A stretch of DNA of 64,000 nt from Roseococcus thiosulfatophilus (GTDB lineage Bacteria; Pseudomonadota; Alphaproteobacteria; Acetobacterales; Acetobacteraceae): the NCBI RefSeq assembly GCF_017311575.1, contig NZ_JAFFQY010000006.1, positions 1 to 64,000 of the forward strand. The letters are read 5' to 3'. A program made the translations under genes and the position numbers. The stretch's first letter is position 1; each line of letters starts with the position of its first letter. Of this stretch, positions 46,346 to 54,660 are shown piece by piece. A model generated the notes under the pieces. That model was not told where the DNA came from. It was given only the letters and a program-made list of their open reading frames with translations, and did no database searches.

Positions 46346-47346
46346 GCGCCCTGCTCGAAGCCCGCGGCGTCTCGCGCAGCTACCGGCTGCGGCGCGGCAT
46401 ATTGGGCGGGAGCGTGGAGGTCCGCGCGGTGGACCATGTCTCCCTGACCATTGAACGCGGCCGCACGCTTGGCCTTGTTGGTGAGTCGGGTTGCGGCAAG
46501 TCCACCACCGGGCGGCTGGCACTCGGGCTCGAACGCCCTGACAGCGGCGAGGTCCGCTTCGACGGCACGCCCATGCCCAGCCCCAACTCCGCCGAATGGC
46601 GCCGCAGCCGCGCGCGCATGCAGATGGTGTTCCAGGACCCGCTGGGCGCGCTCGACCGCCGCCTGCCCATCGGCGCGCAGGTGGCCGAGCCGCTGGAAAT
46701 CCATGGCCTCGACAACGCGCGCGTGATCCCGCTGCTGGAAAGCGTGGGGCTGCGGCGTGACCATGCGGCCCGCTACCCGCATGAACTCTCCGGCGGGCAG
46801 CGGCAGCGCGCCGTGTTGGCCCGCGCGCTCGCCACCGATCCGGCCTTCCTGGTCTGCGACGAACCGATCAGCGCGCTGGACGTCTCCATCCAGGCGCAGG
46901 TGATGAACCTGCTCACCGACATCCAGGCCGAGCGCGGGGTGGGCATGCTGTTCATCAGCCATGACCTTCGCGCCGTGCGCCAGGTGAGCCACCGCGTCGC
47001 CGTGATGTATCTCGGCCGCATCGTGGAGGAGGGCGAGCCGGATGCCGTGCTGCACCGTCCCGCCCACCCCTACAGCCGGGCCCTCGTCTCGGCCATTCCG
47101 CAGCCGCGGCGGGCGGGGGCGAGGTTCGCGCCGCGCATCGTGCTGCAGGGCGACCCGCCCAACCCGGCGGACCGGCCCTCCGGCTGCGCCTTCCATCCCC
47201 GCTGCGCCTTCGCCACCGACATCTGCCGCGCCGTGGTGCCGGAACTCGCCCCACGCGCCAGCGATGGCCGCACCGTCGCCTGCCACCGCGCGGATGACGA
47301 CCTCCCGGCCGAGGCCTGGACCACGCCCCTCGAAAGGGTCGCCTGA
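46342..47346 (+). CDS. ABC ATPase, DppF/OppF type
   Basis: A 334-residue ATPase: Walker [35 protein letters not shown], and C-terminal CAFHPRCAFATDIC. It completes the ATPase pair of the third ABC system. Its stop is followed directly by the ATG of the permease gene. Confidence 0.92.
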   Translation: MSALLEARGVSRSYRLRRGILGGSVEVRAVDHVSLTIERGRTLGLVGESGCGKSTTGRLALGLERPDSGEVRFDGTPMPSPNSAEWRRSRARMQMVFQDPLGALDRRLPIGAQVAEPLEIHGLDNARVIPLLESVGLRRDHAARYPHELSGGQRQRAVLARALATDPAFLVCDEPISALDVSIQAQVMNLLTDIQAERGVGMLFISHDLRAVRQVSHRVAVMYLGRIVEEGEPDAVLHRPAHPYSRALVSAIPQPRRAGARFAPRIVLQGDPPNPADRPSGCAFHPRCAFATDICRAVVPELAPRASDGRTVACHRADDDLPAEAWTTPLERVA

Positions 47347-48282
47347 ATGCTGCGCTTCACCGCCACGCGCCTGGTGCGCGCGGCCATCACCATCGTGATG
47401 GTCGTCACCTTCGCCTTTGTCGTGCTGCGCCTCTCGGGCGACCCGGCGCAGATCATCATGGGCGCCGATGCGCCGCCCGAGGCGGTGGATGCCTTCCGCA
47501 CCGCCTGGGGTCTCGATGAGCCGCTCTGGGTGCAATACATCTCCTATTTCGGCGCCATCTTCTCGGGCGATCTCGGGCGCTCCATGCGCGACGGGCGCGA
47601 GGCCATCGTGCTGGTGCTGGAGCGCATCCCGGCCACGCTGGCGCTGACCGTGCCGGCGCTGGTCATCAAGCTGGCGCTGGGCATCCCGGCGGGCATCCTG
47701 GCGGCCCTCTATCGCAACTCGGCGCTGGACCGGGCGGTGATGATGTTCGCGGTGGCGGGCTTCACCATCCCCTCCTTCGTGCTGGGGCTGCTGCTGGTGC
47801 TGCTCTTCGCCGTGCAACTGGGCTGGCTGCCCTCGGGCGGGCAGGAGAGCTGGCGCCATGCCATCCTGCCGGTGATCACGCTGGGCATCGGCGGGGCGGC
47901 GGCGCTGGCCCGCTTCACCCGCAGCGCGATGCTGGAGGTGCTGGGCCAGCCCTATATCCGCACGGCCTCGGCCAAGGGCGTGGCCTGGCGGCGCGTGGTC
48001 GCCAACCACGCCCTGCCCAACGCCGCCATCCCGACTGTCACCATCATCGGCTTCATGTTCGGTTCGCTGATCGCGGGCGCGGTGGTGGTGGAGAGCGTCT
48101 TTTCCTGGCCCGGCGTGGGCCGGCTGCTGGTGACGGCCGTCGCCAACCGCGACCTCGCGGTGGTGCAGTGCATCCTGCTGCTCGTGGCGATGACCATGAT
48201 CACCGCCAACCTGGTGGTGGACCTGCTCTACGGCGTGCTGGACCCGCGGCTGCGCGGCGGCGCGCGCAAGGCGGAGGCCTGA
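47347..48282 (+). CDS. ABC permease, DppB type
   Basis: A 311-residue permease. It opens LRFTATRLVRAAITIVMVVTF and has a SGDPAQIIMG segment. The coupling region is RTASAKGVAWRRVVANHALPN. Six or so hydrophobic helices are evident. It begins at the base after the ATPase stop codon. Confidence 0.92.
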   Translation: MLRFTATRLVRAAITIVMVVTFAFVVLRLSGDPAQIIMGADAPPEAVDAFRTAWGLDEPLWVQYISYFGAIFSGDLGRSMRDGREAIVLVLERIPATLALTVPALVIKLALGIPAGILAALYRNSALDRAVMMFAVAGFTIPSFVLGLLLVLLFAVQLGWLPSGGQESWRHAILPVITLGIGGAAALARFTRSAMLEVLGQPYIRTASAKGVAWRRVVANHALPNAAIPTVTIIGFMFGSLIAGAVVVESVFSWPGVGRLLVTAVANRDLAVVQCILLLVAMTMITANLVVDLLYGVLDPRLRGGARKAEA

Positions 48283-48285
48283 GCC

Positions 48286-49164
48286 ATGCCCGAAGCCCCC
48301 ATGAGCGAAGTCGCCCTCGGCGCGCCGCCTGCCCGCAAGCGCGAACTGCCCCCGCCGCTGGTCATGTTCGGCCTGATCTGGATCGGGCTGATGCTGGTGG
48401 TGGCGCTGGCAGCCGACCTTATCAGCCCCTTCGCCTACACGGCGCTGGACCTTCGCAACCGCCTCTCCCCGCCCGTCTTCATGGGTGGCGACTGGCTGCA
48501 TCCGCTCGGGACCGATGAGCTGGGCCGCGACGTCCTCTCGCGGCTGATCTACTCCATCCGCACCAGCCTCATCATTGCCTTCGGCGCCACCATCGTGGGC
48601 GCGGTGCTGGGAACCACGCTGGGCTTCCTGGCCGCGCATTTCCGTGGGATCGTGGAGAATGCGGTGATGGCATTGGTGGATTTTTCCGCCTCCATCCCTT
48701 TCCTGATCCTGGCGCTGGCGGTGCTGGCCTTCTTCGGAAACTCCATGCTGCTCTTCGTCCTGCTGCTGGGGCTGCATGCGTGGGAACGCTATGCGCGCAT
48801 CGCGCGGGGCCTCGCCATCTCGGCCTCGGCGCAGGGCTATGCGGGGGCGGTGCGGCAATTGGGGGCGCGGCCGCTGCGCGTCTATGGGCGGCACATCCTG
48901 CCCAACATCGCCTCCACGCTCATCGTCTCCATGACACTGGCCTTCCCGGAGGTGATCCTGCTGGAAAGCGGCCTCTCCTTCCTGGGCCTCGGCGTGCAGC
49001 CGCCGGCCACCTCGCTCGGCAACATGGTGGGCTTCGGACGCGAGTATCTGACCCGCGCGCCCTGGATCCTGCTGGCGCCGGCCGTCGTCATCGTGCTGAC
49101 CACGCTCTCCGTCTCCCTGATCGGGGATTGGCTGCGCGACCGGCTGGACCCCACACTGCGCTGA
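48286..49164 (+). CDS. ABC permease, DppC type
   Basis: A 292-residue permease with the HPLGTDELGRDVLSRLIYSIR signature and coupling region AVRQLGARPLRVYGRHILPN. A short cytoplasmic N-terminus includes a second ATG at 48301. It begins three bases after the previous stop and is followed 22 bp later by the phosphodiesterase gene. Confidence 0.92.
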   Translation: MPEAPMSEVALGAPPARKRELPPPLVMFGLIWIGLMLVVALAADLISPFAYTALDLRNRLSPPVFMGGDWLHPLGTDELGRDVLSRLIYSIRTSLIIAFGATIVGAVLGTTLGFLAAHFRGIVENAVMALVDFSASIPFLILALAVLAFFGNSMLLFVLLLGLHAWERYARIARGLAISASAQGYAGAVRQLGARPLRVYGRHILPNIASTLIVSMTLAFPEVILLESGLSFLGLGVQPPATSLGNMVGFGREYLTRAPWILLAPAVVIVLTTLSVSLIGDWLRDRLDPTLR

Positions 49165-49186
49165 GAAGATGCGCGAGGAACGCCTG

Positions 49187-50614
49187 ATGAAACGCTGCCT
49201 CATGGTCGCCCTGGATGGGCTGCGGCCGGACATGGTCAATGCCGCCAATACGCCCCACCTCGCGGCCCTGGCGGCGCGCGGCACGCGCTTCGCCAATGCG
49301 CGCAGCGTCTTCCCCTCGGAGACGCGGGTGGCCACGCCTTCCCTCATCACCGGCTGCCGGCCGGGCGGGCATGGCATGGTGGCGAACACGCTGTTCGACG
49401 CCTCCGTGGCGCCGGACCGGCTGCTGCGGACCAAGCTGGTCGAGGACGTGCTGGCCATGGCCGCGGGCGGCGAGACGCCGCTGCAACGCCCGAGCCTGGG
49501 CGAGCGCCTGGCCCGGCAGGGCAAGACCTTCGCCCTGGTCAGTGCCGGCACGGCCGGGGCCGCGCGGCTGCTGCACCCCGCGGCCGAGCGCCTGCGCAGC
49601 TTCCGCTGGAATGTCGAGGACACGGAAGGCGCCACCGCCGCCGAGGTGCGCGACGCGCTGGGCGCCACGCCCCCGCACGGCACGCCCAACACGGCTCGGG
49701 TGGAATTCGCGGGCCGCGTGTTGCTCGAACACGTCCTGCCGCGCCACCGGCCGGATGTGGCGCTGATCTGGCTCTCCGAACCGGATGTGGCGTTTCACTG
49801 GGCCGGCCTGGGTTCCGAAGCGACGCTGGAGGCCCTGCGCGCGGCGGATGCCGTGCTGGGTCGCATCATCGCCTGGCGCGATGTGCAGCCCGATGCGGCG
49901 GAGATCGGCCTCATCGTGCTGTCCGACCACGGCCATGTCACCGGCCACGGGAAGATGTCGCTGCGCGAGGAACTCCGCCGCGCGGGCTTCCGCGCCGGCA
50001 CGGGCATGGCGGCGGATGTGGATGTGGTGGTGGCCCCCGCCTCGGCCCCCGGGCTGTGGCTGCGGGACGCGGCGCTCGCCCCGCAGATCGCGGATTACCT
50101 TGCGACCCAGTCCTGGGCCGGGCCGCTGCTGGCGCGCGACTCTGGCATCCTGGCCCCGGGCCGCGCCCTGCCGCTCTCGCTGCTCGGCAGCGCGCATGCG
50201 CGCAGCGCCGACCTCGTCGTCACCTTCGCGGGCGATGAAGGCCCCGACCATTGGGGCCTGCCTGGCCGCGCGCCCTTCGACGCGCCCGATGTGCCCGATG
50301 GCGGCGGCATGCATGGCGGCCTGCACCGCGCAGAACTCGCCACCGTGCTGGTGATGCAGGGCGGCGCCTTTGGTGCGGGCGTGGTGGCCGAGGAGCCCGC
50401 GGACCTCACCGACATCGCGCCCACCCTGCTGCACGGCATGGGCCTATCGGGCGAGGGCATGGAGGGACGCGCGCTGCGCGCCGCCTTCCGTGCCGCCGAT
50501 GATGCGCCGCCACGGCGCGAGACGCTCGAAGCGCCGGGCGGCTTCGTGCTGGAGGCGATGCGCGCGGAGGAAGGTGGACGCCTCTACCCCACCGCGCTGC
50601 GCCGCGCCGGGTGA
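49187..50614 (+). CDS. Alkaline phosphatase-superfamily phosphodiesterase / nucleotide pyrophosphatase-like
   Basis: A 475-residue enzyme. Metal and nucleophile positions of the type I phosphodiesterase/NPP family are visible: Asp10 in MVALDGLRPD, Thr46 in FPSETR as the nucleophile, LSEPDVAFHWAG (Asp, His), LSDHGHV and GGMHGGLHRAE. It likely cleaves a phosphodiester or phosphonate ester in the cytoplasm; there is no signal peptide. Start 49187 is chosen because GAGGAA lies seven bases upstream; an ATG at 49169 lacks a site. Its place after the ABC genes suggests the imported ligand is its substrate. Confidence 0.85.
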   Translation: MKRCLMVALDGLRPDMVNAANTPHLAALAARGTRFANARSVFPSETRVATPSLITGCRPGGHGMVANTLFDASVAPDRLLRTKLVEDVLAMAAGGETPLQRPSLGERLARQGKTFALVSAGTAGAARLLHPAAERLRSFRWNVEDTEGATAAEVRDALGATPPHGTPNTARVEFAGRVLLEHVLPRHRPDVALIWLSEPDVAFHWAGLGSEATLEALRAADAVLGRIIAWRDVQPDAAEIGLIVLSDHGHVTGHGKMSLREELRRAGFRAGTGMAADVDVVVAPASAPGLWLRDAALAPQIADYLATQSWAGPLLARDSGILAPGRALPLSLLGSAHARSADLVVTFAGDEGPDHWGLPGRAPFDAPDVPDGGGMHGGLHRAELATVLVMQGGAFGAGVVAEEPADLTDIAPTLLHGMGLSGEGMEGRALRAAFRAADDAPPRRETLEAPGGFVLEAMRAEEGGRLYPTALRRAG

Positions 50615-50727
50615 GGCCCCCGCCGGGTTGACTCGCGCGGCCGCCGCGTGACTACCATCCTGCCCAATCAACGGGTTCGGGAGAGTGACATGGCGCCGTG
50701 CAAACCCCGTGAAGGGGCACCCCTCTG

Positions 50728-51690
50728 ATGCGCCTCGGCACTGCGGAATCCCAACGCCCGACCACGCGCCTGCGCGCGCTGATGCAGGCCAACAAGCCGC
50801 TCATCGTGCCGGGCTGCTACAATGCGCTCTCCGCCCGCGTGCTGGAGCACGCGGGTTTTCCGGCCGTCTACATGTCGGGCTATGGCACCTCGCTTTCGCT
50901 GCTGGGCCTGCCCGACGCGGGCCTCGCCACGCTCACCGAGATGGTCTTCAACGCGAAGTGCATCGCGGGCGCGGTGCGCGTGCCCGTGATCGCGGATGCC
51001 GATACGGGCCATGGCAATGCCATCAACGTGGTCCGCACGGTGGAGGAATTCCTGCGCGCGGGCGTCGCCGGCATCCATCTGGAAGACCAGGTGGCGCCCA
51101 AGCGCTGCGGCCATGTCGCGGGGCGCGAGGTGCTGCAGCGCGAGGAGGCCATCCAGAAGATCCGTGCCGCCGCCGCCACGCGTGACGCGCTGGACCCCGA
51201 CTTCGTGCTGATCGCGCGCACCGATGCGCGCGGCGCGCATGGCGGTTCCCTGGAGGAGGCCATCTGGCGCGCCAATGCCTTCCTCGATGCCGGCGCAGAC
51301 ATGGCCTTCGTGGAAGGTCCGGCCAATGTCGAGGAGGTGTCGCGCATCGGCCGGGAGGTGAAGGGGCCCATCTTCTACAACATGACCGGCATCTCGCCCC
51401 GCCTCTCCGAGGCCGACATGGGACGCATGGGCATCGGCCTGTGCATCCTGCCGGGCGCGGCCATGCGCGCGACCATCATGGCCGTGCACGATTTCGCGAC
51501 CAGCATCCACGAACATGGCACCATGGCGGAGGCGGCGCTGGACGCCCGATTCAAGCAGCACCCGATGGGCAATCTGCACGGCTTCGCGGGCTTCGACCGC
51601 ATCCGCGAGCTGGAGGCCGAGTTCCTGCCCGCGGAGGCCGCGGAGAAATACGAGGGCACGCTGGGCCATATGCCCGAGGCCAAGGGCTGA
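50728..51690 (+). CDS. Isocitrate lyase/PEP mutase-superfamily C-C lyase
   Basis: A 320-residue TIM-barrel enzyme. The catalytic loop KRCGH at 125-129 with Cys127 marks it as a lyase of the 2-methylisocitrate/dimethylmalate type rather than a PEP mutase or phosphonopyruvate hydrolase. Metal-binding DADTGHG at 90-96 and HLED at 117-120 are present. It would cleave a 2-hydroxy diacid to pyruvate, glyoxylate or similar. A 113-bp gap separates it from the phosphodiesterase gene; TTGACT (50628) and TACCAT (50653) may be its own promoter, though the spacing of 19 is long. Substrate unknown. Confidence 0.85.
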   Translation: MRLGTAESQRPTTRLRALMQANKPLIVPGCYNALSARVLEHAGFPAVYMSGYGTSLSLLGLPDAGLATLTEMVFNAKCIAGAVRVPVIADADTGHGNAINVVRTVEEFLRAGVAGIHLEDQVAPKRCGHVAGREVLQREEAIQKIRAAAATRDALDPDFVLIARTDARGAHGGSLEEAIWRANAFLDAGADMAFVEGPANVEEVSRIGREVKGPIFYNMTGISPRLSEADMGRMGIGLCILPGAAMRATIMAVHDFATSIHEHGTMAEAALDARFKQHPMGNLHGFAGFDRIRELEAEFLPAEAAEKYEGTLGHMPEAKG

Positions 51691-51761
51691 CCAAGGCCAC
51701 GGGCGCCCTCTCGTGAGCCGCGTGACGCATGCCGCGTCCAGGCGGCCTGCCCCGGCCCGTT

Positions 51762-53123
51762 TTAGCCGCCGCCGTGCAGGCGAAGGCCCGCCACTGACGG
51801 CGCGGGCAGGCGCGGCCCTTCCTCCGCCACCTCGCGCAGCAGGGTGATCGCCGTTCGCATGTGCGTCTCCCAGCGCGGGGCCGACCAGCCGCGCAGCCGC
51901 AGCATCTGTGCTTCGCGGAAGGGGCTGCTCGGGGCAGCGTAGTTCTCGATCATCGCCTGCCAAGCCGGCAGGTCACCGGGATCGAGGAATTCCGGCACGC
52001 CGGCACCCACCTCACGGTGCGCGGGGATGGCGCTGGCGATCACGGGCACGCCCTGCGCCAGCGCCTCGGCGACCGGCAGACCAAATCCCTCGGCGAAGCT
52101 CGGCATGAGGAGGGCGCGCGCGCCCTTCATCAGGCCGGTCAGTTCCCCGTCGTTCAGCCCGCCCAGCTCACGCACCTCCCGCCCCGCGAGCGGCCCGCGC
52201 TCCAGCACGTCGAGGACCTGTTCGTTCTCCCAGCCGCGCCGCCCCACCAGCACCAGCAGCGGCGTGGGCCCGCGCGCCGCCGCCGCCATCCGCCGCCAGG
52301 CATGGAGCAGCAAGAGGTGGTTCTTGCGCGGCTCGATGGTGCCGACCGCCAGGAAGTAGGGCCGCCCCTGCGCCATCCCGGCCGCGCCAGCTTCGGGCAC
52401 CACCGGGGTCACTCCAAGCGGCGCCGCGACGACCGGCAGCCCTGGCCGCAGTCGCGGCCGAAGCACGGCCGCGGTGGCGGCGGAATTGGTCAGCACCGCA
52501 TCGGCGAGGGTGTTCACCGTGTCCAGGCGGCGCCGATGCCGCGCCACCTCGGCGGGCGGCGAGAACTCGGGCCAGTCCAGCGGGATCAGGTCATGCACCA
52601 GGGGCACGAAGCGCGCGCCCGTGCGGCGCAGCAGCCGCGCGATGGCCCCGCCATGGTGCAGGGGGTGGTGCGAGACATTCAGGTAGACGGCGGCCCGCCC
52701 CCCCGCCGAAGGATGCGGCAGCACGCCCGTCACGCCCGCCGTCAGCAGCCCCAAGGCTTGCCGTCGAAGCTCCGACAGGCGGCCGGCGGCCAGGGCCGGG
52801 CGGACGGCGCGAACCAGACGGCGCGCCTGGGCGCCCGGAAGAAGCCGGAATCCGCCCCGGTAGTCGAAGCCCACGAGATGGGTCTCCACCTCGCCCTCCG
52901 CATCCAGCAGATGCTCGGCATAGGCGAGTTCGACCCGATCAATACCCGTAAGATTTCCACGGAAGACGCGCCAGAGAAGCCGCGAGACGTCGAGCCAGAC
53001 CACCGGAGGCGATCCTGGGTTGACCTGGCGTCGGAGAACCGGTGGCAACGATTCCAGCGCAAGCATCGACACATGCTGCGAAGGTGTCGTTAATATTCCG
53101 TCAACGGAGCTCACGACGGTCAA
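51762..53123 (-). CDS. Glycosyltransferase, GT-B fold (GT4-like)
   Basis: About 453 residues. The N-terminal acceptor domain has VVWLDVSRLLWR and GNLTGIDRVELAYA; the C-terminal donor domain has LAVGTIEPRKNHLLLL and MPSFAEGFGLPVAEAL with the E-x7-E motif. The start is uncertain. TTG at 53123 is chosen because GGGAGG lies five bases upstream. Alternatives are GTG 53072 and ATG 53066, without a site, and ATG 53249, which would add a charged 42-residue N-terminus. It is divergent from the next glycosyltransferase. Confidence 0.82.
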   Translation of the reverse strand: MTVVSSVDGILTTPSQHVSMLALESLPPVLRRQVNPGSPPVVWLDVSRLLWRVFRGNLTGIDRVELAYAEHLLDAEGEVETHLVGFDYRGGFRLLPGAQARRLVRAVRPALAAGRLSELRRQALGLLTAGVTGVLPHPSAGGRAAVYLNVSHHPLHHGGAIARLLRRTGARFVPLVHDLIPLDWPEFSPPAEVARHRRRLDTVNTLADAVLTNSAATAAVLRPRLRPGLPVVAAPLGVTPVVPEAGAAGMAQGRPYFLAVGTIEPRKNHLLLLHAWRRMAAAARGPTPLLVLVGRRGWENEQVLDVLERGPLAGREVRELGGLNDGELTGLMKGARALLMPSFAEGFGLPVAEALAQGVPVIASAIPAHREVGAGVPEFLDPGDLPAWQAMIENYAAPSSPFREAQMLRLRGWSAPRWETHMRTAITLLREVAEEGPRLPAPSVAGLRLHGGG

Positions 53124-53315
53124 TTCATCCTCCCTACCCGCTCTTCTGGCGCTTTCGACTGCGTGCTCAAAAGCGAAAAGCTCCCTGACGAGTTGAACTC
53201 TAAGTTCCGTATCCTCTTGCGTAAAGTCTTTTTCCCGTTCAAGTTGCATGCAAAGGAAGATCAGTCGTTTCTCGGCCCGGCACATGGCTGGCCACCGACT
53301 TCGGGGAGTGCACGG

Positions 53316-54650
53316 ATGGACCTGCCGCAGATCACGCCCCGGCGCACCAGGCTCGCCATCATCAGCACCTTCGACGAGCTTTGCGGCATCGCGGGCTATA
53401 CCCGCGCGCTGGAGAAGCAGCTCTCGCCGCACATGGACGTGACGGTGTTCGACCTCGACCAGTTCCTGCTGCGCAGCCCGCACCGCCGCGTGCGCCAGCA
53501 GGCGGACCGGCACATCCAGGACATCGCGCGCGCCCTGCCGGCCTTCGACTTCGTGAACATCCAGCTGGAATACGGCACGCTGGGACTGACCGCGGAACGC
53601 ATCCTGCGCCGGCTGGGCTGGCTGCTGGACGCGGCGCCGGCGGTCAGCATCACCTTCCACACCATGCTGGAAGTGAACACCGGCCTGCGCTGGGGCGAGG
53701 CCGGCGCGGCGCTGGCCCGACTGCTGCCGCACCGCGCCGTGGCGGCCATGGTGGGCGGGTTCCGCGACGACCTTCTGGCCCGCCGCGCCTATGCGCTGCT
53801 GCGACGCACGGAACGGCGCAAGACGCTGCGCCTCATCGCCCACAACCGGCGGGATGCGCGCCTGCTGCGAGAGGTGCTGGGCTTTGGCGATGTCTCGCAC
53901 CACCCGCTCAGCTTCGTCAGCGCCGCGGAGAGCGAGGCGATCCGCGCCGTGGCACGCCGGCATGACTTCCCGCAGCTGCGCCACCTGCCTGAGGATGCGA
54001 AGCTGATCGGGACCTTCGGCTTCCTCTCGCCCTACAAGGGATTCGAGACGGCGGTCCACGCCCTGCGCCTGCTGCCGCCCGACCACCACCTGCTGGTCTT
54101 CGGCGGCGTGCATCCGCAGGCCATCAAGCGGTACGCCGCCATTGACCCCTATCTGGAACAGCTGCTGCGCGAGGGGCGCGTCGGGCGTTCCGTGCTGGAC
54201 GTGCTGCGCGAGGAGGGCGCGGGCGGGCTGCGGCTGGAGGCCGATGCCGCGCGCGTGATGGAGGCGCACCCCCAGGATCTCGGCCCGCGCATCCACTTTA
54301 TGGGCGTGCTGGACGATGCGGGCTTCGCGCGCGCCATGGCGATCTGCGACACGGTGGTGATGCCCTATCTGGAGGTGGGCCAGACCAGCAGCGGCGCCAT
54401 CGCGCTGGCGCTGAACATGGGCTGCCGGGTGGTGGCCAGCCGCACGCGCGCCTTCCTCCAGCTCGCCCGCTATTTCCCGGACGAGATCGAGTTCTTCGAC
54501 ATCGGCAACTACGCCGAACTCGCCCAGCGCGTGATGGCCGAGCCGATGCGGGACCGACGCGGGGTCGAAATGCCCTTCAACACCCGTACGAATGCCGAGA
54601 TGTATGTCCGCCTGCACGCGGCCCCCGCCGCGGCGCAGGCCGGGCGCTGA
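53316..54650 (+). CDS. Glycosyltransferase, GT-B fold (group 1-like)
   Basis: A 444-residue protein. N-terminal LAIISTFDELCGIAGYTRAL is the usual nucleotide-sugar transferase start; FVNIQLEYGTLG follows. The donor domain has IGTFGFLSPYKGFETAVHAL and the MPYLEVGQTSSGAIALAL block, where the usual EGF.. motif is modified to EVGQTSSG. ATG 53316 follows GGGGAG. The AT-rich 53124-53315 region upstream is probably a two-way promoter. Confidence 0.82.
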   Translation: MDLPQITPRRTRLAIISTFDELCGIAGYTRALEKQLSPHMDVTVFDLDQFLLRSPHRRVRQQADRHIQDIARALPAFDFVNIQLEYGTLGLTAERILRRLGWLLDAAPAVSITFHTMLEVNTGLRWGEAGAALARLLPHRAVAAMVGGFRDDLLARRAYALLRRTERRKTLRLIAHNRRDARLLREVLGFGDVSHHPLSFVSAAESEAIRAVARRHDFPQLRHLPEDAKLIGTFGFLSPYKGFETAVHALRLLPPDHHLLVFGGVHPQAIKRYAAIDPYLEQLLREGRVGRSVLDVLREEGAGGLRLEADAARVMEAHPQDLGPRIHFMGVLDDAGFARAMAICDTVVMPYLEVGQTSSGAIALALNMGCRVVASRTRAFLQLARYFPDEIEFFDIGNYAELAQRVMAEPMRDRRGVEMPFNTRTNAEMYVRLHAAPAAAQAGR

Positions 54651-54660
54651 GCCGAAGCCC

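Noticed and set aside
46099-49692. 1197-codon open frame on the minus strand
   Set aside because: It lies antisense to clear ATPase, permease and phosphodiesterase genes. Its His/Arg/Gln-rich composition is typical of reverse frames in GC-rich DNA.
50728-51690. Phosphonopyruvate hydrolase or PEP mutase
   Set aside because: The neighbourhood suggested it, but KRCGH with the catalytic cysteine is the lyase motif; mutases and the hydrolase have a different gating loop.
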